Shown here one piece after another: positions 26,826-36,273 of a stretch of 64,000 nucleotides of DNA (the first letter of the stretch is position 1; each line of letters begins with the position of its first letter). The notes under the pieces are model-generated. The model was not told where the DNA came from. It saw nothing but the letters and a program-made list of their open reading frames with translations, and did not search any database. Source of the stretch: Desulfofustis sp. PB-SRB1 (GTDB lineage Bacteria; Desulfobacterota; Desulfobulbia; Desulfobulbales; Desulfocapsaceae); assembly GCA_016722945.1 (NCBI GenBank), contig JAEQMT010000059.1, positions 62,001-126,000 on the forward strand, in the 5' to 3' direction. Both the position numbers and the translations under genes were made by a program.

Positions 26826-27416
26826 TCAGGGCAGCCGGGGCGGACCGCCGACAATCATGCGGGCGATGGTCATTTTAATACGGGGCAGACGGTGGCCGCC
26901 GATCAGCGCTTTTTCAAGTTCCGCCAGTCTCACCAGCAGCGAGGTTCGTTCCATAACCCCGCCGCTACCGGCGGGCACTGCAACCGCCAACTCCTGGGCC
27001 CGAAAACAGCCGGGAAACTCCTTGACCATCCCGTTGGGCAGGCTCAGCCGCGCCGGTACCCCATGGGTTCGGCACACCATGAGCCGATGTGCATAGAGCA
27101 GGCAGCGCCCCCCCTCGTTAAGCGGACACATGACGGGCGCCGGCTCGGGTGTCAACCGGGAGGAGTTGAGTTCGTATGCACGCGCCCGGGCCATGATGCG
27201 TTCTTGAAGATCGGGGGGCAGATGGGCAATCCCCTCCCAGAGATAGCACCATTCGATATAGGTATGGTGATGAAAATAGGAGTCACAGCAATTATCGGGA
27301 CACCCCGTGCAGCTCAGCGACAATGAAACGGCGACCGCATCATAGGCGGTCTCCATATCTTCGTAGAGCTGTCGCAATTGGTCGCGCAGATCAGGGTTGA
27401 GTAAAAGCTTATTCAT
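26826..27416 (-). CDS. YkgJ-type CxxxCC cysteine-cluster protein
   Basis: A 196-residue protein with CTGCPDNCC near residue 37, a later CPLNEGGRCLLYAHRLMVCRTHG and a final FPGCFRAQEL. This set of clustered cysteines defines the YkgJ/UPF0153 group, proposed to bind zinc or an iron-sulfur cluster. An unusual SYFHHHTYIEWCYLW segment follows the first cluster. The ATG at 27416 has GAGAG five bases upstream. It is the last gene of the rlmKL-kinase-FabH-like-AMMECR1 operon. Confidence 0.8.
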   Translation of the reverse strand: MNKLLLNPDLRDQLRQLYEDMETAYDAVAVSLSLSCTGCPDNCCDSYFHHHTYIEWCYLWEGIAHLPPDLQERIMARARAYELNSSRLTPEPAPVMCPLNEGGRCLLYAHRLMVCRTHGVPARLSLPNGMVKEFPGCFRAQELAVAVPAGSGGVMERTSLLVRLAELEKALIGGHRLPRIKMTIARMIVGGPPRLP

Positions 27417-27446
27417 GATGCTCTCGTGAAAGTTCACATTGGCTGG

Positions 27447-28028
27447 TTATGGCGACTCCACCAACTTATCGACCTGATAGATAAAAACCTCCGGGTTCAT
27501 GGAGCGCCATGCCGAGGGTTCCCTCCCCGCCTTGATGCTTAATTGCCGCAGAAACATCGCGGCGTCGGGCAATTGCTGCCAGACCTGAGGAAGAAAAGTT
27601 GCCCGGCGTGAACCAAAGGCCAGGATGACCCCGTCGATCCCTGGACGCAGCAGTCCCGGCAACTCCTCCGGGGTATCGTAAGATAGGGAGCGAGGCGCAC
27701 TCAGGATGGAAAGCTCGATGGTGATTTGTTTGTACTCTTCAGCGGTCAGCGGAGCAAAGCGGTGATCGGAAAAGGCGGCGGCGACGCTGTTACGAATTAC
27801 CGCGTCAGCGATGCCGTCCACCGGTTCCAGGGTGCCGATACAGCCACGAAGTTTGTTCGCCAGCAGCAGGGTAACGAAAACGCCGGCATGTCGCTGCATG
27901 GCCGGATCATCCGGCGGCTGCACCGGTGGTGTCAAACCCAAACGATGGCCGATACTTCCCCGGGCCATATTCAGCAGCGCCTGAGCCTGTTCGTCGGTAA
28001 ATCCCGCTGGTTGATCTAGGATGGCCAC
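27447..28028 (-). CDS. AMMECR1-domain protein (AmmeMemoRadiSam system protein A-like)
   Basis: A 193-residue protein with GVFVTLLLANKLRGCIGTLE and the downstream FAPLTAEEYKQITIELSILS, which is the AMMECR1 domain signature. In other genomes it pairs with a Memo-like and a radical SAM protein; neither is present here. The GTG at 28028 follows GGCGGGGG and is preferred over a TTG at 28049. Both starts overlap the end of the FabH-like gene. Function is unknown; the Cys of LRGCIG is conserved in the family. Confidence 0.85.
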   Translation of the reverse strand: MAILDQPAGFTDEQAQALLNMARGSIGHRLGLTPPVQPPDDPAMQRHAGVFVTLLLANKLRGCIGTLEPVDGIADAVIRNSVAAAFSDHRFAPLTAEEYKQITIELSILSAPRSLSYDTPEELPGLLRPGIDGVILAFGSRRATFLPQVWQQLPDAAMFLRQLSIKAGREPSAWRSMNPEVFIYQVDKLVESP

Positions 28029-29062
28029 GTCACCCCCGCCATCAGACAATTGATGCCGCTGCCGATACCGAGCAGCGCCGCTTTCTGACCGGGCCGAAAC
28101 ACCTCCTGCTCCATGGCCAGTGCCATGGTCAGCGGCGCCGAGACGGAACCGACATTGCCCAGGGTAGCCAGGGTTTCAAAATTTTTCGCCGGATCAAGAG
28201 CAAGGCGCTCCATCAGCAACCGGGCATGGGCACTGCCCACCTGGTGGCAGAAGTAGTGATCGATTTCATCAAGTTCCCAGCCGCCGGTGGCGATAAAATC
28301 GTGCCAGGTGAGTTGCGCCGTCTCCACTCCCTGCACCAGCAGTTCCTCGGAATTGGTAGCCATCAACGTGGTTGAGCCACCGTAGCGGTCGCCCTGACAG
28401 AGATCGATATGGTTGGTCTGGGCCCGCCAGCAGCCATGACTGAGCAGCGGCATTGACGTGGTCGAAGAGGAAGTCTTACACAGGTACCAGGCCACCGCTC
28501 CGGAGCCGATGGTGAGTGAGGCAAAGGCCGGCTTGATATCTTTTCTGGTCAACTCCGGATCGGCCAGCAAGGCGGCAATGGTGGACTCGATTAGGTCTTC
28601 GGCGGTTTCACCCGACACGATCAACCCATTGTTCAGATTACCGGCATCGATCATGGTGGCCAGCATCAGCATGCCATCCAAAAAGCCGAGACAGGCATTT
28701 GACAGATCGTAAATCAGACAGCGGCTGGATAGTCCCAGCTCATGATGGACAAATGAGGCGGTGGCCGGCTCCAGCATATCTCTGGACACCGAGGTGCAGA
28801 TCAGACACTCTATTTCACCTGGGTCAACCCCGGCCCGGGCCAGTGCATTACGACCTGCACCGGCGGCTGCCTGGCTCGGTTTTCGTGGCGGCTCCCAGAG
28901 CCGACGGGTGGTGATGCCGCTCATCAGTTCAAGACGCCCTTTCGGCAACTTAAGGCGCTCGTACAAAGGGGTGAGCCAATATTCGATCTGGGCGGAACTC
29001 AATTCCCGTTCGGGCAATTCATAGCCGTAGCTGTGCAGGCGGACCTGCTTAAAAAACATCAT
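28016..29062 (-). CDS. FabH/OleA-like 3-oxoacyl-ACP synthase III family enzyme
   Basis: A 348-residue thiolase-fold condensing enzyme. Catalytic Cys is in LSNACLGFLDGML, catalytic His in HYFCHQVGSAHARLL, and Asn in TLGNVGSVSAPLTMA. The sequence DLSNACLGFLDG and the VSGETAEDLIESTI block resemble OleA (head-to-head Claisen condensation of fatty acyl-CoA) rather than ordinary FabH, but no oleB, oleC or oleD is nearby. A duplicated or alternative FabH for branched or specialised lipids is equally possible. The start (ATGATG) has no strong ribosome site. It follows the histidine kinase by 11 bases. Confidence 0.75.
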   Translation of the reverse strand: MMFFKQVRLHSYGYELPERELSSAQIEYWLTPLYERLKLPKGRLELMSGITTRRLWEPPRKPSQAAAGAGRNALARAGVDPGEIECLICTSVSRDMLEPATASFVHHELGLSSRCLIYDLSNACLGFLDGMLMLATMIDAGNLNNGLIVSGETAEDLIESTIAALLADPELTRKDIKPAFASLTIGSGAVAWYLCKTSSSTTSMPLLSHGCWRAQTNHIDLCQGDRYGGSTTLMATNSEELLVQGVETAQLTWHDFIATGGWELDEIDHYFCHQVGSAHARLLMERLALDPAKNFETLATLGNVGSVSAPLTMALAMEQEVFRPGQKAALLGIGSGINCLMAGVTWPS

Positions 29063-29073
29063 CTATCAGAAAT

Positions 29074-29937
29074 TCAGGCGGATTCGACCTCGTCGTCCGG
29101 AGGCGGTTGATGGTTGATTGTTTCAGGGACGGCGGAACGACATGGCCAGGTAAACCAGAAGGTGGCGCCCAGTCCGTCGGTGGACTCTACATCGATCTCA
29201 CCGCCGGCCAACTGGACAATACGAGCGGCGACGGTGAGCCCCATCCCACCTCCCCAGTATTTGCGGGCAAAGGAGGTATGGTTGTGATGAAATTTATCCC
29301 GGATACCGGCGAGTTTTTCCTGGGCGATGCCAATGCCGGTATCGGTGACCGTACATTTTAGCACTAAGGCACCGTCGGCCTGCCTGGTGACCACCCTAAC
29401 CAACACCTCGATAGAGCCTTTGGTGGTGAATTTAATGGCGTTGTTGACCAGGTGTCCAATCACCTGGAGCAACCGGGCAATATCGGTGTTTACCTGGCGA
29501 GGTATCTCACGGCTCACCGTAAAGATAAGAGTGAGGTTCTTTTTCTGCGCCGTGAGCCGCAGCACATACAACTCATAGTCCAGGGTTTCAGCCAGGGCCA
29601 CCGTCTCATCTTTAAGGGTGAGGGTGCCGGCCTCGATCCTGGTAAAAACAAGGCTTTGGGCAACCACATCGGAGAGACGCTCGGCTGATGAAGAGACCAT
29701 TTCCAGGTATGAACGCTGTTCATCGGTCAATGAACTTTCCAGTACCAGATTGGTCATCCCCAGGATTCCGTGCAACGGGGTTCTGATATCATGCCCCATA
29801 TTGACGATAAAATCGGTCTTGTCGCGGTTGTGCTGCTGAGCCTCGGCCAACTGTGCGCGCAAATCATCACACTCTTGCACCAAACTCTCGATGCTCCGAT
29901 TAGCCGAAGTATCCGGTTTTTGATCAGATGTGCCCAT
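29074..29937 (-). CDS. Orphan soluble histidine kinase
   Basis: A 287-residue kinase core with no membrane segment or sensor domain. The H-box is in NMGHDIRTPLHGILGMTN (phosphorylated His about residue 49), the N-box in HLVNNAIKFT, and the nucleotide lid boxes in DTGIGIAQ and GGGMGLTVA. A short coiled-coil-like segment (LVQECDDLRAQLAEAQQHN) precedes the dimerisation domain. No response regulator is in the window. The preceding gene, rlmKL, is 72 bases upstream and the FabH-like gene 11 bases downstream, so it is part of that operon. Its partner and signal are unknown. Confidence 0.88.
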   Translation of the reverse strand: MGTSDQKPDTSANRSIESLVQECDDLRAQLAEAQQHNRDKTDFIVNMGHDIRTPLHGILGMTNLVLESSLTDEQRSYLEMVSSSAERLSDVVAQSLVFTRIEAGTLTLKDETVALAETLDYELYVLRLTAQKKNLTLIFTVSREIPRQVNTDIARLLQVIGHLVNNAIKFTTKGSIEVLVRVVTRQADGALVLKCTVTDTGIGIAQEKLAGIRDKFHHNHTSFARKYWGGGMGLTVAARIVQLAGGEIDVESTDGLGATFWFTWPCRSAVPETINHQPPPDDEVESA

Positions 29938-30009
29938 ACCTGTCCTACCTTGAAGAATGTACGCTTATTCTTGTGTATCGGCCACCATTGTACCATACAC
30001 GCCCAGAAT

Positions 30010-32097
30010 TTAACAGGGGCTCTCACGTGCCGTGCTGATTTGCCATAACACTGGTAGTGGCTGCGGTCGGCAGTCATCAGGGGCAAGCCCGGAACAAGAT
30101 GATATGCTCATGGCGGTGGCGGATATGCCGGCCGCCGCAAAAGGCGCTCTCGTCCCCCAGAACCAGACCATGCCGCCCGCTTCGAGCCGACCAAGGGCGG
30201 CCATGATAAGATGGTCCATCTTCTCATCAAAGACAGCCGCCGTCCCGTCGACAATGATCAGATCGAAACAGGACCGGCCGCCGCCCAGCCAGGCAAGGCA
30301 CTCTTCCTGGATCAACTCCAGCCCCTTCTCGCTTAAGCCGTTTCGGGCGCGATTGAGCTCCGCCCTGCCATGCAGCTCGGGGTCGGGCTCCACCCCGACC
30401 CATCGGTGTGCTCCGCCACGCAGGGCAAGCACCCCAAGGACCCCGGTGCCGCTGTAGAGGTGCAGACATCTTTTACCCGCCGCAACGGCGGCCGCTTTGG
30501 CCCGCAGCTCACGCTGTTCAAGGGGCAGGCCGAAAGAACTCGCCGAGGCGAAATCAAGCAGAAAGATACCACCCTGCTCACCAGCCTCATACAATCTGGG
30601 CGGCCGGCTATCGTCAGGACGGCGAGGACGTGCAAGGATCACCTGATCCCGGCTCAAGCCAAGCAGGGTGCGAACGTCATTTACCATATGCGCCATTGGC
30701 TGGGGATTGGATGCGGGGGGTGATGCTTGTGAGTCGGCCCGCTCAGACACCACCATATACTTGCGATACCATTCAAGGCGGACATCGTAGCCGGGGAGTT
30801 CGCCGTCATAACAGCGAAAACACTCTATTTCCCGTAACCTGGCCCACGTAAAGCGATGTGCAATCGTGTCCCTCAGGGTGCGGGCACTATGAGTTTCACC
30901 ATCGGGAGGGCTCAACCCCTCCGCCAACCGTGGGTGAAATGGCGCCTTGGAACGGCGCTCTATCTTACCGACGAAGAGGCGACACGACAGGGGGCCGTTT
31001 TGCAATCGAATTTTTTTCCGCCACCTGACCCCGACAAACTCGGCGCACTCCGGCAGGCCGGTAAAAAAACCCAGTCGCCAGCCATCACATTGCTCGCTGA
31101 GTCGTTCACCAAACCCGCGATAGAGATAGCCGGCCGCCCGCTTTGCAATCATCCGGTTGCCGTAGGGTGGGTTACATACCACGAGCCCGGAATCGGCCTC
31201 TACCTGCAAGAAGGCGCAATCGCCTACCGCCACCTCTATCTTGTTACCAAAACCGGCCCGTGCCAGGGTGTGGCGTGCCGTTTTCACCATCTCCGGGTCA
31301 CCATCATAGCCGAGCAGCGGCGGCGGGCGGCGGGCGCCACCATCTTTTTTTCTCTGGGTAGCCTCGCTGATCAAAGAGCGCCAGAGATCAGCGCGATGTC
31401 CGGCCCAGCCGAGCAGACCGAAATATGAACGGTACAGTCCCGGCGCGGTATCGCAAGCCATCATTGCCGCTTCGATCAGCAGTGTTGCCGACCCGCAAAA
31501 CGGATCCACCAGCGGTTCATCCATCCGCCAGCCGCTCATGGCGACAATTGCCGCGGCCAGACTCTCTTTAAGCGGCGCCCCGTGAGCGCCGGTGCGATAG
31601 CCGCGCCGATGCAGACTCTCGCCGGCCAGGTCCACCCCCACTTCCGCGGAGCCGCCGGCAATCCGAAGAATAAGCTGTACATCGGGTCGCACGGCCCGTA
31701 CCGACGGTCGGTAACCGACCCGGTCGCGAAAGTAATCGGCCACCGCGTCCTTGATGCGCAGTGCCGCATAATTGCTGTGATTGAGCTCCCGGTTGGTATC
31801 GATGCGGGCGTTCACGGCAAAACTTGCCCGCGGGTCGATATGTTCACGCCACCGTATCTTGCGGGCTCCCTCGTAGAGCTCGTCGCCATTAGTGGCGGCA
31901 AATCGGGCCAGTCGCAACACCACTCGGGAACTAAACCGCGACCACAAACAGAGACGGTAGGCGGTTTCAAGAGAGCCGGTAACCCCCAGCCGGCCGGTAC
32001 TCAAGCGCTGCACGGTACCGCCCGCCCGGCTGATCTCCCCCGCCGCAAGCTCCTCCAACCCCACCGCACAAGTAACATAAAAGCGTAACCCACTCAT
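30010..32097 (-). CDS. rlmKL: Bifunctional 23S rRNA methyltransferase RlmKL
   Basis: Makes m2G2445 (RlmL part) and m7G2069 (RlmK part) in 23S rRNA. The 695 residues match the fused family length (about 700). The N-terminus carries a THUMP domain (residues about 45-155), then a methyltransferase domain with DPFCGSATLLIEAAMMA and the catalytic VVCNPPYGNRM. The C-terminal methyltransferase domain is more divergent (LHLYSGTGVLGVLALRGGA and FDLIIVDGT). A weakened C-terminal half could mean loss of the m7G activity. It heads the minus-strand operon that runs to the CxxxCC protein. Confidence 0.88.
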   Translation of the reverse strand: MSGLRFYVTCAVGLEELAAGEISRAGGTVQRLSTGRLGVTGSLETAYRLCLWSRFSSRVVLRLARFAATNGDELYEGARKIRWREHIDPRASFAVNARIDTNRELNHSNYAALRIKDAVADYFRDRVGYRPSVRAVRPDVQLILRIAGGSAEVGVDLAGESLHRRGYRTGAHGAPLKESLAAAIVAMSGWRMDEPLVDPFCGSATLLIEAAMMACDTAPGLYRSYFGLLGWAGHRADLWRSLISEATQRKKDGGARRPPPLLGYDGDPEMVKTARHTLARAGFGNKIEVAVGDCAFLQVEADSGLVVCNPPYGNRMIAKRAAGYLYRGFGERLSEQCDGWRLGFFTGLPECAEFVGVRWRKKIRLQNGPLSCRLFVGKIERRSKAPFHPRLAEGLSPPDGETHSARTLRDTIAHRFTWARLREIECFRCYDGELPGYDVRLEWYRKYMVVSERADSQASPPASNPQPMAHMVNDVRTLLGLSRDQVILARPRRPDDSRPPRLYEAGEQGGIFLLDFASASSFGLPLEQRELRAKAAAVAAGKRCLHLYSGTGVLGVLALRGGAHRWVGVEPDPELHGRAELNRARNGLSEKGLELIQEECLAWLGGGRSCFDLIIVDGTAAVFDEKMDHLIMAALGRLEAGGMVWFWGTRAPFAAAGISATAMSISSCSGLAPDDCRPQPLPVLWQISTARESPC

Positions 32098-32189
32098 GCT
32101 GGCTCCCGACCATACCGGGTTTTGTTGTGATACAAGACAACCCCATCAAAAAAACTATTCCCGCTGCCGCAACGGCTCAAATTTTTATT

Positions 32190-32214
32190 TATGTCAGCAA
32201 AGATCGCTGACATA
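32190..32214. promoter_or_regulatory. Inverted repeat between rlmKL and pal
   Basis: TATGTCAGC (32190-32198) and GCTGACATA (32206-32214) are perfect inverted arms separated by seven bases, between two divergent genes. No T tract follows on either strand, so it is not a terminator; an operator is more likely. Confidence 0.45.
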
Positions 32215-32279
32215 ATGTGCAAACCATGGTAAAAATGACGCGCAAAAGTCCGCAACGCTAAATTACGGAGGAAACAAAC

Positions 32280-32922
32280 ATGGGTGCACGCGTCAATCAA
32301 ACCTGCCTGGCGGCCGTCATCATCATTACACTTGTCGTCTTCGGAGCAGCCTGTTCAAAGAAAACCGTGATTCCCCCGGAATCACAATCGGGCAGTGCCA
32401 CCGCCCTTGAGTCCGGCGTGTCGACCCTGGATTATCCCCCCCGCCACCTCCATCTATGATGAATCAAATCTACCCGTCGAGGGCGCCTTGGATGATTCCG
32501 CCACCACCGGGCCACGACATATGGGCAGCCTTGTGGTGGAGGATGCGATGGCGGCTTCGACGGAGGAGTACAAACAGACCTATGGCCGCTCCAGTGGCCC
32601 CCTGCTTCCCATTTACTTTGATTTTGACCGGGCCGCCATCCGCGCCGACATGGAGACCCGCCTCATTGACAATGCCACCTTCCTCGCCGGGGTACCCAAC
32701 AACCTCATCATCGAAGGAAATTGCGACGACCGCGGCACCATGGAATATAACCTTGCCCTGGGTGAAAAACGGGCCATCAACGTTCGCGATTACCTGATCA
32801 ATCTGGGGATAAATCCCAGCCGGATCAGGACCGTGAGCTACGGCGAGGAGCGCCCGCTGTTTTTCGAACAAACCGAGTTCGCCTGGAGCCAGAACCGCCG
32901 GGCCGACCTCGTTCTCGAGTAA
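32280..32922 (+). CDS. pal: Peptidoglycan-associated lipoprotein Pal, apparent frameshift at a C7 tract
   Basis: An outer-membrane lipoprotein that binds peptidoglycan as part of the Tol-Pal system. The ATG at 32280 follows GGAGG eight bases upstream and encodes a signal peptide ending in the lipobox GAAC. That frame stops at 32457-32459. The rest of the protein, including the OmpA-like domain (PIYFDFDRAAIRADM, EGNCDDRGTMEYNLALGEKRA, and NRRADLVL), is in the next frame. The two join exactly if the seven-C run at 32436-32442 is shortened to six (DYPPATSIYDES). This is either a sequencing error, a real mutation or a phase-variable tract. The corrected protein has about 213 residues. No tol genes are adjacent. 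Confidence 0.75.
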
Positions 32923-32954
32923 CTCTCGCTTACCGCCTCCGCCGGTCGCCCCCT

Positions 32955-33644
32955 TTAGAGGGTGGGGCCGGCGGCTATAACACCAAGCATACGGTCAACG
33001 ACCTCATCGATGGTCGCCGTGGAGGTGTCGATACGCAGCGCATCGTCGGCCGGACGCAAGGGCGCGATTGAGCGCTCCCTGTCCTGCCGGTCGCGTTGTA
33101 TGGTGGCGGCCAGCACCTCATCAAAGGAAATTGTTTCCCCATTTGCCTGAAGTTGACCAATCCGGCGCTTTGCCCGAACCTCGGGGCTGGCATCTAAAAA
33201 GAATTTATAGGCGGCATCGGGAAAGACCACCGTGCCGGTATCGCGCCCTTCCGCCACCACCTTGCCCTGTTTACCCATCTCCTGCTGCATCAGGGTCAAG
33301 CAGCGGCGCACCGGCGGCAGGGCGGAAATTCTTGAGGCCAGCATGGAAATCTCCGGGGTGCGCAACTCAGCGCCAAGGTGCTCGCCGTTGACGATAACAC
33401 CGGTATCCTCACCGGGAAGGTGGGCCGGAATGAGAGTTATGGAAATCTTATCTAGGTTATCGGTGAGCTGGGCCTCATTGTCGGCATCGATACCATGACG
33501 ATTCACATACCAGGCCACGGCCCGGTACATGGCCCCGGTATCAAGATAGGTAAACCCCAGATGGTGGGACAGGCGCCTGCTTATGGTGGATTTACCGACC
33601 CCGGACGGGCCGTCTATGGTGACGACCTCGACGCCATCAACCAT
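32955..33644 (-). CDS. cmk: Cytidylate kinase
   Basis: Phosphorylates CMP and dCMP. The 229 residues carry the P-loop TIDGPSGVGKST, YLDTGAMYRAVAW, VVAEGRDTGTVVFPDA and RDRQDRERSIAPLRPA, all Cmk-specific. Length is standard. The ATG overlaps the stop of hisC by eight bases, so it is the last gene of the HDAC-gatC-gatA-hisC-cmk minus-strand operon. Confidence 0.95.
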   Translation of the reverse strand: MVDGVEVVTIDGPSGVGKSTISRRLSHHLGFTYLDTGAMYRAVAWYVNRHGIDADNEAQLTDNLDKISITLIPAHLPGEDTGVIVNGEHLGAELRTPEISMLASRISALPPVRRCLTLMQQEMGKQGKVVAEGRDTGTVVFPDAAYKFFLDASPEVRAKRRIGQLQANGETISFDEVLAATIQRDRQDRERSIAPLRPADDALRIDTSTATIDEVVDRMLGVIAAGPTL

Positions 33645-34749
33645 AGCCGCACACCTTCAGGCAATGCGACAACACCTCCAGAAACCGCTCGTTTTCGGTA
33701 TCGGTGCCGACGCTGATGCGAAAGCAGTTGGTGAAACCGTAACTGGACATGGGCCGGACAATTACCCCTGAGTGGAGCATCGCCTCACACAAGGTTGCGG
33801 CATCGTCGTGGATATTGATCAGGAAAAAATTCGTGTGGGACGGGTAAGGATTGCACCCCAATTCCTCCACCCGCCGCATCAGTTGTTCTTTGGCCTCGGT
33901 GATCCGGCTTACCACGGTGTTATAATAGTGCCGGTCATGTATTGCGGCATGGGCGGCGGCAAGGGCAAAGGAGTTTACATTGAACGGTTGCCGAACCTTG
34001 TTGAGAATGGCGGCGATACTCTCGTGCATCAGCCCGTATCCGGCCCGCAATCCCGCCAGCCCGTAGGCCTTTGAAAAGGTGCGCAGACAGACGACCCCAC
34101 AGCGGCCCGGCTGGTCGGAGATAAGCTCTTTACACGGCACCCGCAGAGCCGCCTCCATGAAATCCGCATAGGCCTCATCAATAATAACGATGATCGTGTC
34201 CGGCAGCCCATCCAGAAATGATGCAAACAACTCAGGGGAAAGGGCGGAACCGGTCGGGTTGTTGGGATTATCGATAAACACAAGACGGGTTCGTTCGGTT
34301 ACCTGAGCTGCAATGGCATCGAGATCGTGGGCCATGTCGCGCAGCGGTACTACCCGGTTTACCCCACCTTTGATCTGCACGAACTTGGAATACATCAGAA
34401 AAGATGGGTGTGAGGTGATAACCTCATCATCCTCATTGACATACGCTTTCACCAGAAACTCAATTACCTCGTTGGAGCCGTTGCCCAGCACGATCTGGTT
34501 TGGTTCCACCTGATGATGCTCGGCCAACGCCCGAACCAGGTAATAGCCTGAGCCGTCGGGGTACCGGTGCAGACCGGTCATCGCGTTTTGGATTGCCTGT
34601 AACGCCTTGGGGGAGGGGCCAAAGGGGTTTTCGTTGGAGGCCAGCTTGATGGCGTTTTTCAGGCCATACTGGCGCTCTATTTCCTCCAGCGGCTTACCGG
34701 GAGGATAGGGAACAATCGCCTCGATATGGGCCGGAATGGCTATGTTCAT
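33637..34749 (-). CDS. hisC: Histidinol-phosphate aminotransferase
   Basis: A PLP-dependent class I/II aminotransferase of histidine synthesis. The 370 residues have LASNENPFGPSPKA, VLGNGSNEVIEFL, DNPNNPTGS, DEAYADF and the PLP lysine in RTFSKAYGLAGLRAGYG, and end with the FLEVL segment typical of HisC. The enzyme family also acts on aromatic substrates, so a broader role is possible. It lies between gatA and cmk in one operon. Confidence 0.93.
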   Translation of the reverse strand: MNIAIPAHIEAIVPYPPGKPLEEIERQYGLKNAIKLASNENPFGPSPKALQAIQNAMTGLHRYPDGSGYYLVRALAEHHQVEPNQIVLGNGSNEVIEFLVKAYVNEDDEVITSHPSFLMYSKFVQIKGGVNRVVPLRDMAHDLDAIAAQVTERTRLVFIDNPNNPTGSALSPELFASFLDGLPDTIIVIIDEAYADFMEAALRVPCKELISDQPGRCGVVCLRTFSKAYGLAGLRAGYGLMHESIAAILNKVRQPFNVNSFALAAAHAAIHDRHYYNTVVSRITEAKEQLMRRVEELGCNPYPSHTNFFLINIHDDAATLCEAMLHSGVIVRPMSSYGFTNCFRISVGTDTENERFLEVLSHCLKVCGYG

Positions 34750-34775
34750 CGTGATGTACCTTGAAAATTTCTATC

Positions 34776-36230
34776 TCACAGGGATGGCAGGTGGTTTGCC
34801 AACTCCGTTTGCAGCTCGAGGTTATAGGCCGCTCTGAGCAGGACGGATTCGTGAAAATGAGGGGCCTGGAGCTGAATACCGATGGGCAGGCCGTCGCCGC
34901 TGAAACCACCGGGTACGCTGATCCCGGGCAGTCCCGCAAGATTTGTGGAAAGGGTGAAAATATCAGACAGATACATGGCCAGCGGGTCATCCGTTTTGGC
35001 CCCGATGCGCCAGGCCGGAGTGGGACTCACCGGTGAAACGAGAACATCACAGTCACAGAATGCCGCCTTGAAGTCCTCTATAATAAGCGTACGTATTTGT
35101 GAGGCTTTTTTGTAGTAGGCATCATAGTACCCACTGGAAAGGGCGTATGTACCGATAAGTATGCGACGCTTGACCTCTTCACCAAACCCCTGGGTACGGG
35201 TATCCTTATACATGGCAAGCAGTTCATCGGCCGGGGCGCGAAACCCATAGGCCACCCCGTCATAGCGGGCCAGATTGGAGCTGGCCTCGGCGGAGGCAAT
35301 CAGGTAATAGGCGGCAACCCCGTACTTGATATGGGGAAGCGTCACCTCCACCACGGTGGCGCCGGCATCGCTGAGCATGTCGATGCCTCCGCGTACCACC
35401 CCTTCTACCTCGAGATCGATACCCTCCTGGAAAAACTCGCGCGGTACCCCGATCCTTAAGGTATCCATTCCTTTTCTCAGGGCGGCGGGGTAATCCTCCA
35501 CCGGCCGGTTAACCGAGGTTGAGTCGCGCCGGTCATAACCGGCAACAACCGCAAGCATGAGGGCGCAGTCTGTGACGTCTCTGGTGATCGGTCCGATCTG
35601 ATCCAGCGATGAGCCAAACGCCACCAGCCCGTAGCGCGACACCCGGCCATAGGTCGGTTTCATTCCCACCACTCCACACAGAGCGGCCGGCTGCCTGATC
35701 GAGCCGCCGGTGTCGGAACCAAGCGACCCGAGGGCCTCCGCCGCCGCCACCGATACCGCCGACCCGCCGGAAGAACCGCCGGGCACGAAGTCGGTATTAT
35801 ACGGGTTTGCCGGGGCGCCGAAGCAGCAGGTCTCCGATGAAGACCCCATGGCAAACTCATCCATCGTCGTCTTGCCCACCATGATGCCGCCGGCTGCTCT
35901 GATATTCTCCACAACGGCGGCATCGTAGGGAGCGATGAAGTTGGCCAGCATTTTGGAACCGCAGGTGGTAGCCATCGCCTCCGTACAGATCAGATCTTTA
36001 ATGGAAAGCGGAATACCGAGCAGCTTTCCTTCATCACCTAAGTCGCGCTTCGTATCGGCGGCCGCGGCAGCCGCCATGGCGCCCTCTTCGTCAACGGTGA
36101 TAAAGGAGTGCAGGCGCGAATCAAATGTGTCAATTCTGTCCAGGCACGACCGGGTCAGCTCCACTGCGCTGAGCTGCCCGCGCGCCATCGCCGCAAGCGC
36201 TTCAGATATGGTGAGAAAACAAGGGTTCAC
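34776..36230 (-). CDS. gatA: Asp-tRNA(Asn)/Glu-tRNA(Gln) amidotransferase subunit A
   Basis: Glutamine-hydrolysing subunit of the GatCAB transamidase that makes Gln-tRNA and Asn-tRNA. The 484 residues have the amidase signature: catalytic Lys in PLSIKDLICTE, the cis-Ser and nucleophilic Ser in GGSSGGSAVSVAAAEAL and GSDTGGSIRQPAA. Length is standard. It is 43 bases after gatC; the gatB subunit lies apart at 57032-58462. Confidence 0.96.
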   Translation of the reverse strand: MNPCFLTISEALAAMARGQLSAVELTRSCLDRIDTFDSRLHSFITVDEEGAMAAAAAADTKRDLGDEGKLLGIPLSIKDLICTEAMATTCGSKMLANFIAPYDAAVVENIRAAGGIMVGKTTMDEFAMGSSSETCCFGAPANPYNTDFVPGGSSGGSAVSVAAAEALGSLGSDTGGSIRQPAALCGVVGMKPTYGRVSRYGLVAFGSSLDQIGPITRDVTDCALMLAVVAGYDRRDSTSVNRPVEDYPAALRKGMDTLRIGVPREFFQEGIDLEVEGVVRGGIDMLSDAGATVVEVTLPHIKYGVAAYYLIASAEASSNLARYDGVAYGFRAPADELLAMYKDTRTQGFGEEVKRRILIGTYALSSGYYDAYYKKASQIRTLIIEDFKAAFCDCDVLVSPVSPTPAWRIGAKTDDPLAMYLSDIFTLSTNLAGLPGISVPGGFSGDGLPIGIQLQAPHFHESVLLRAAYNLELQTELANHLPSL

Positions 36231-36273
36231 GGGTTATAGTTGGCGCTATAGTGAAAAAAGAAAAAGTTGGAAG

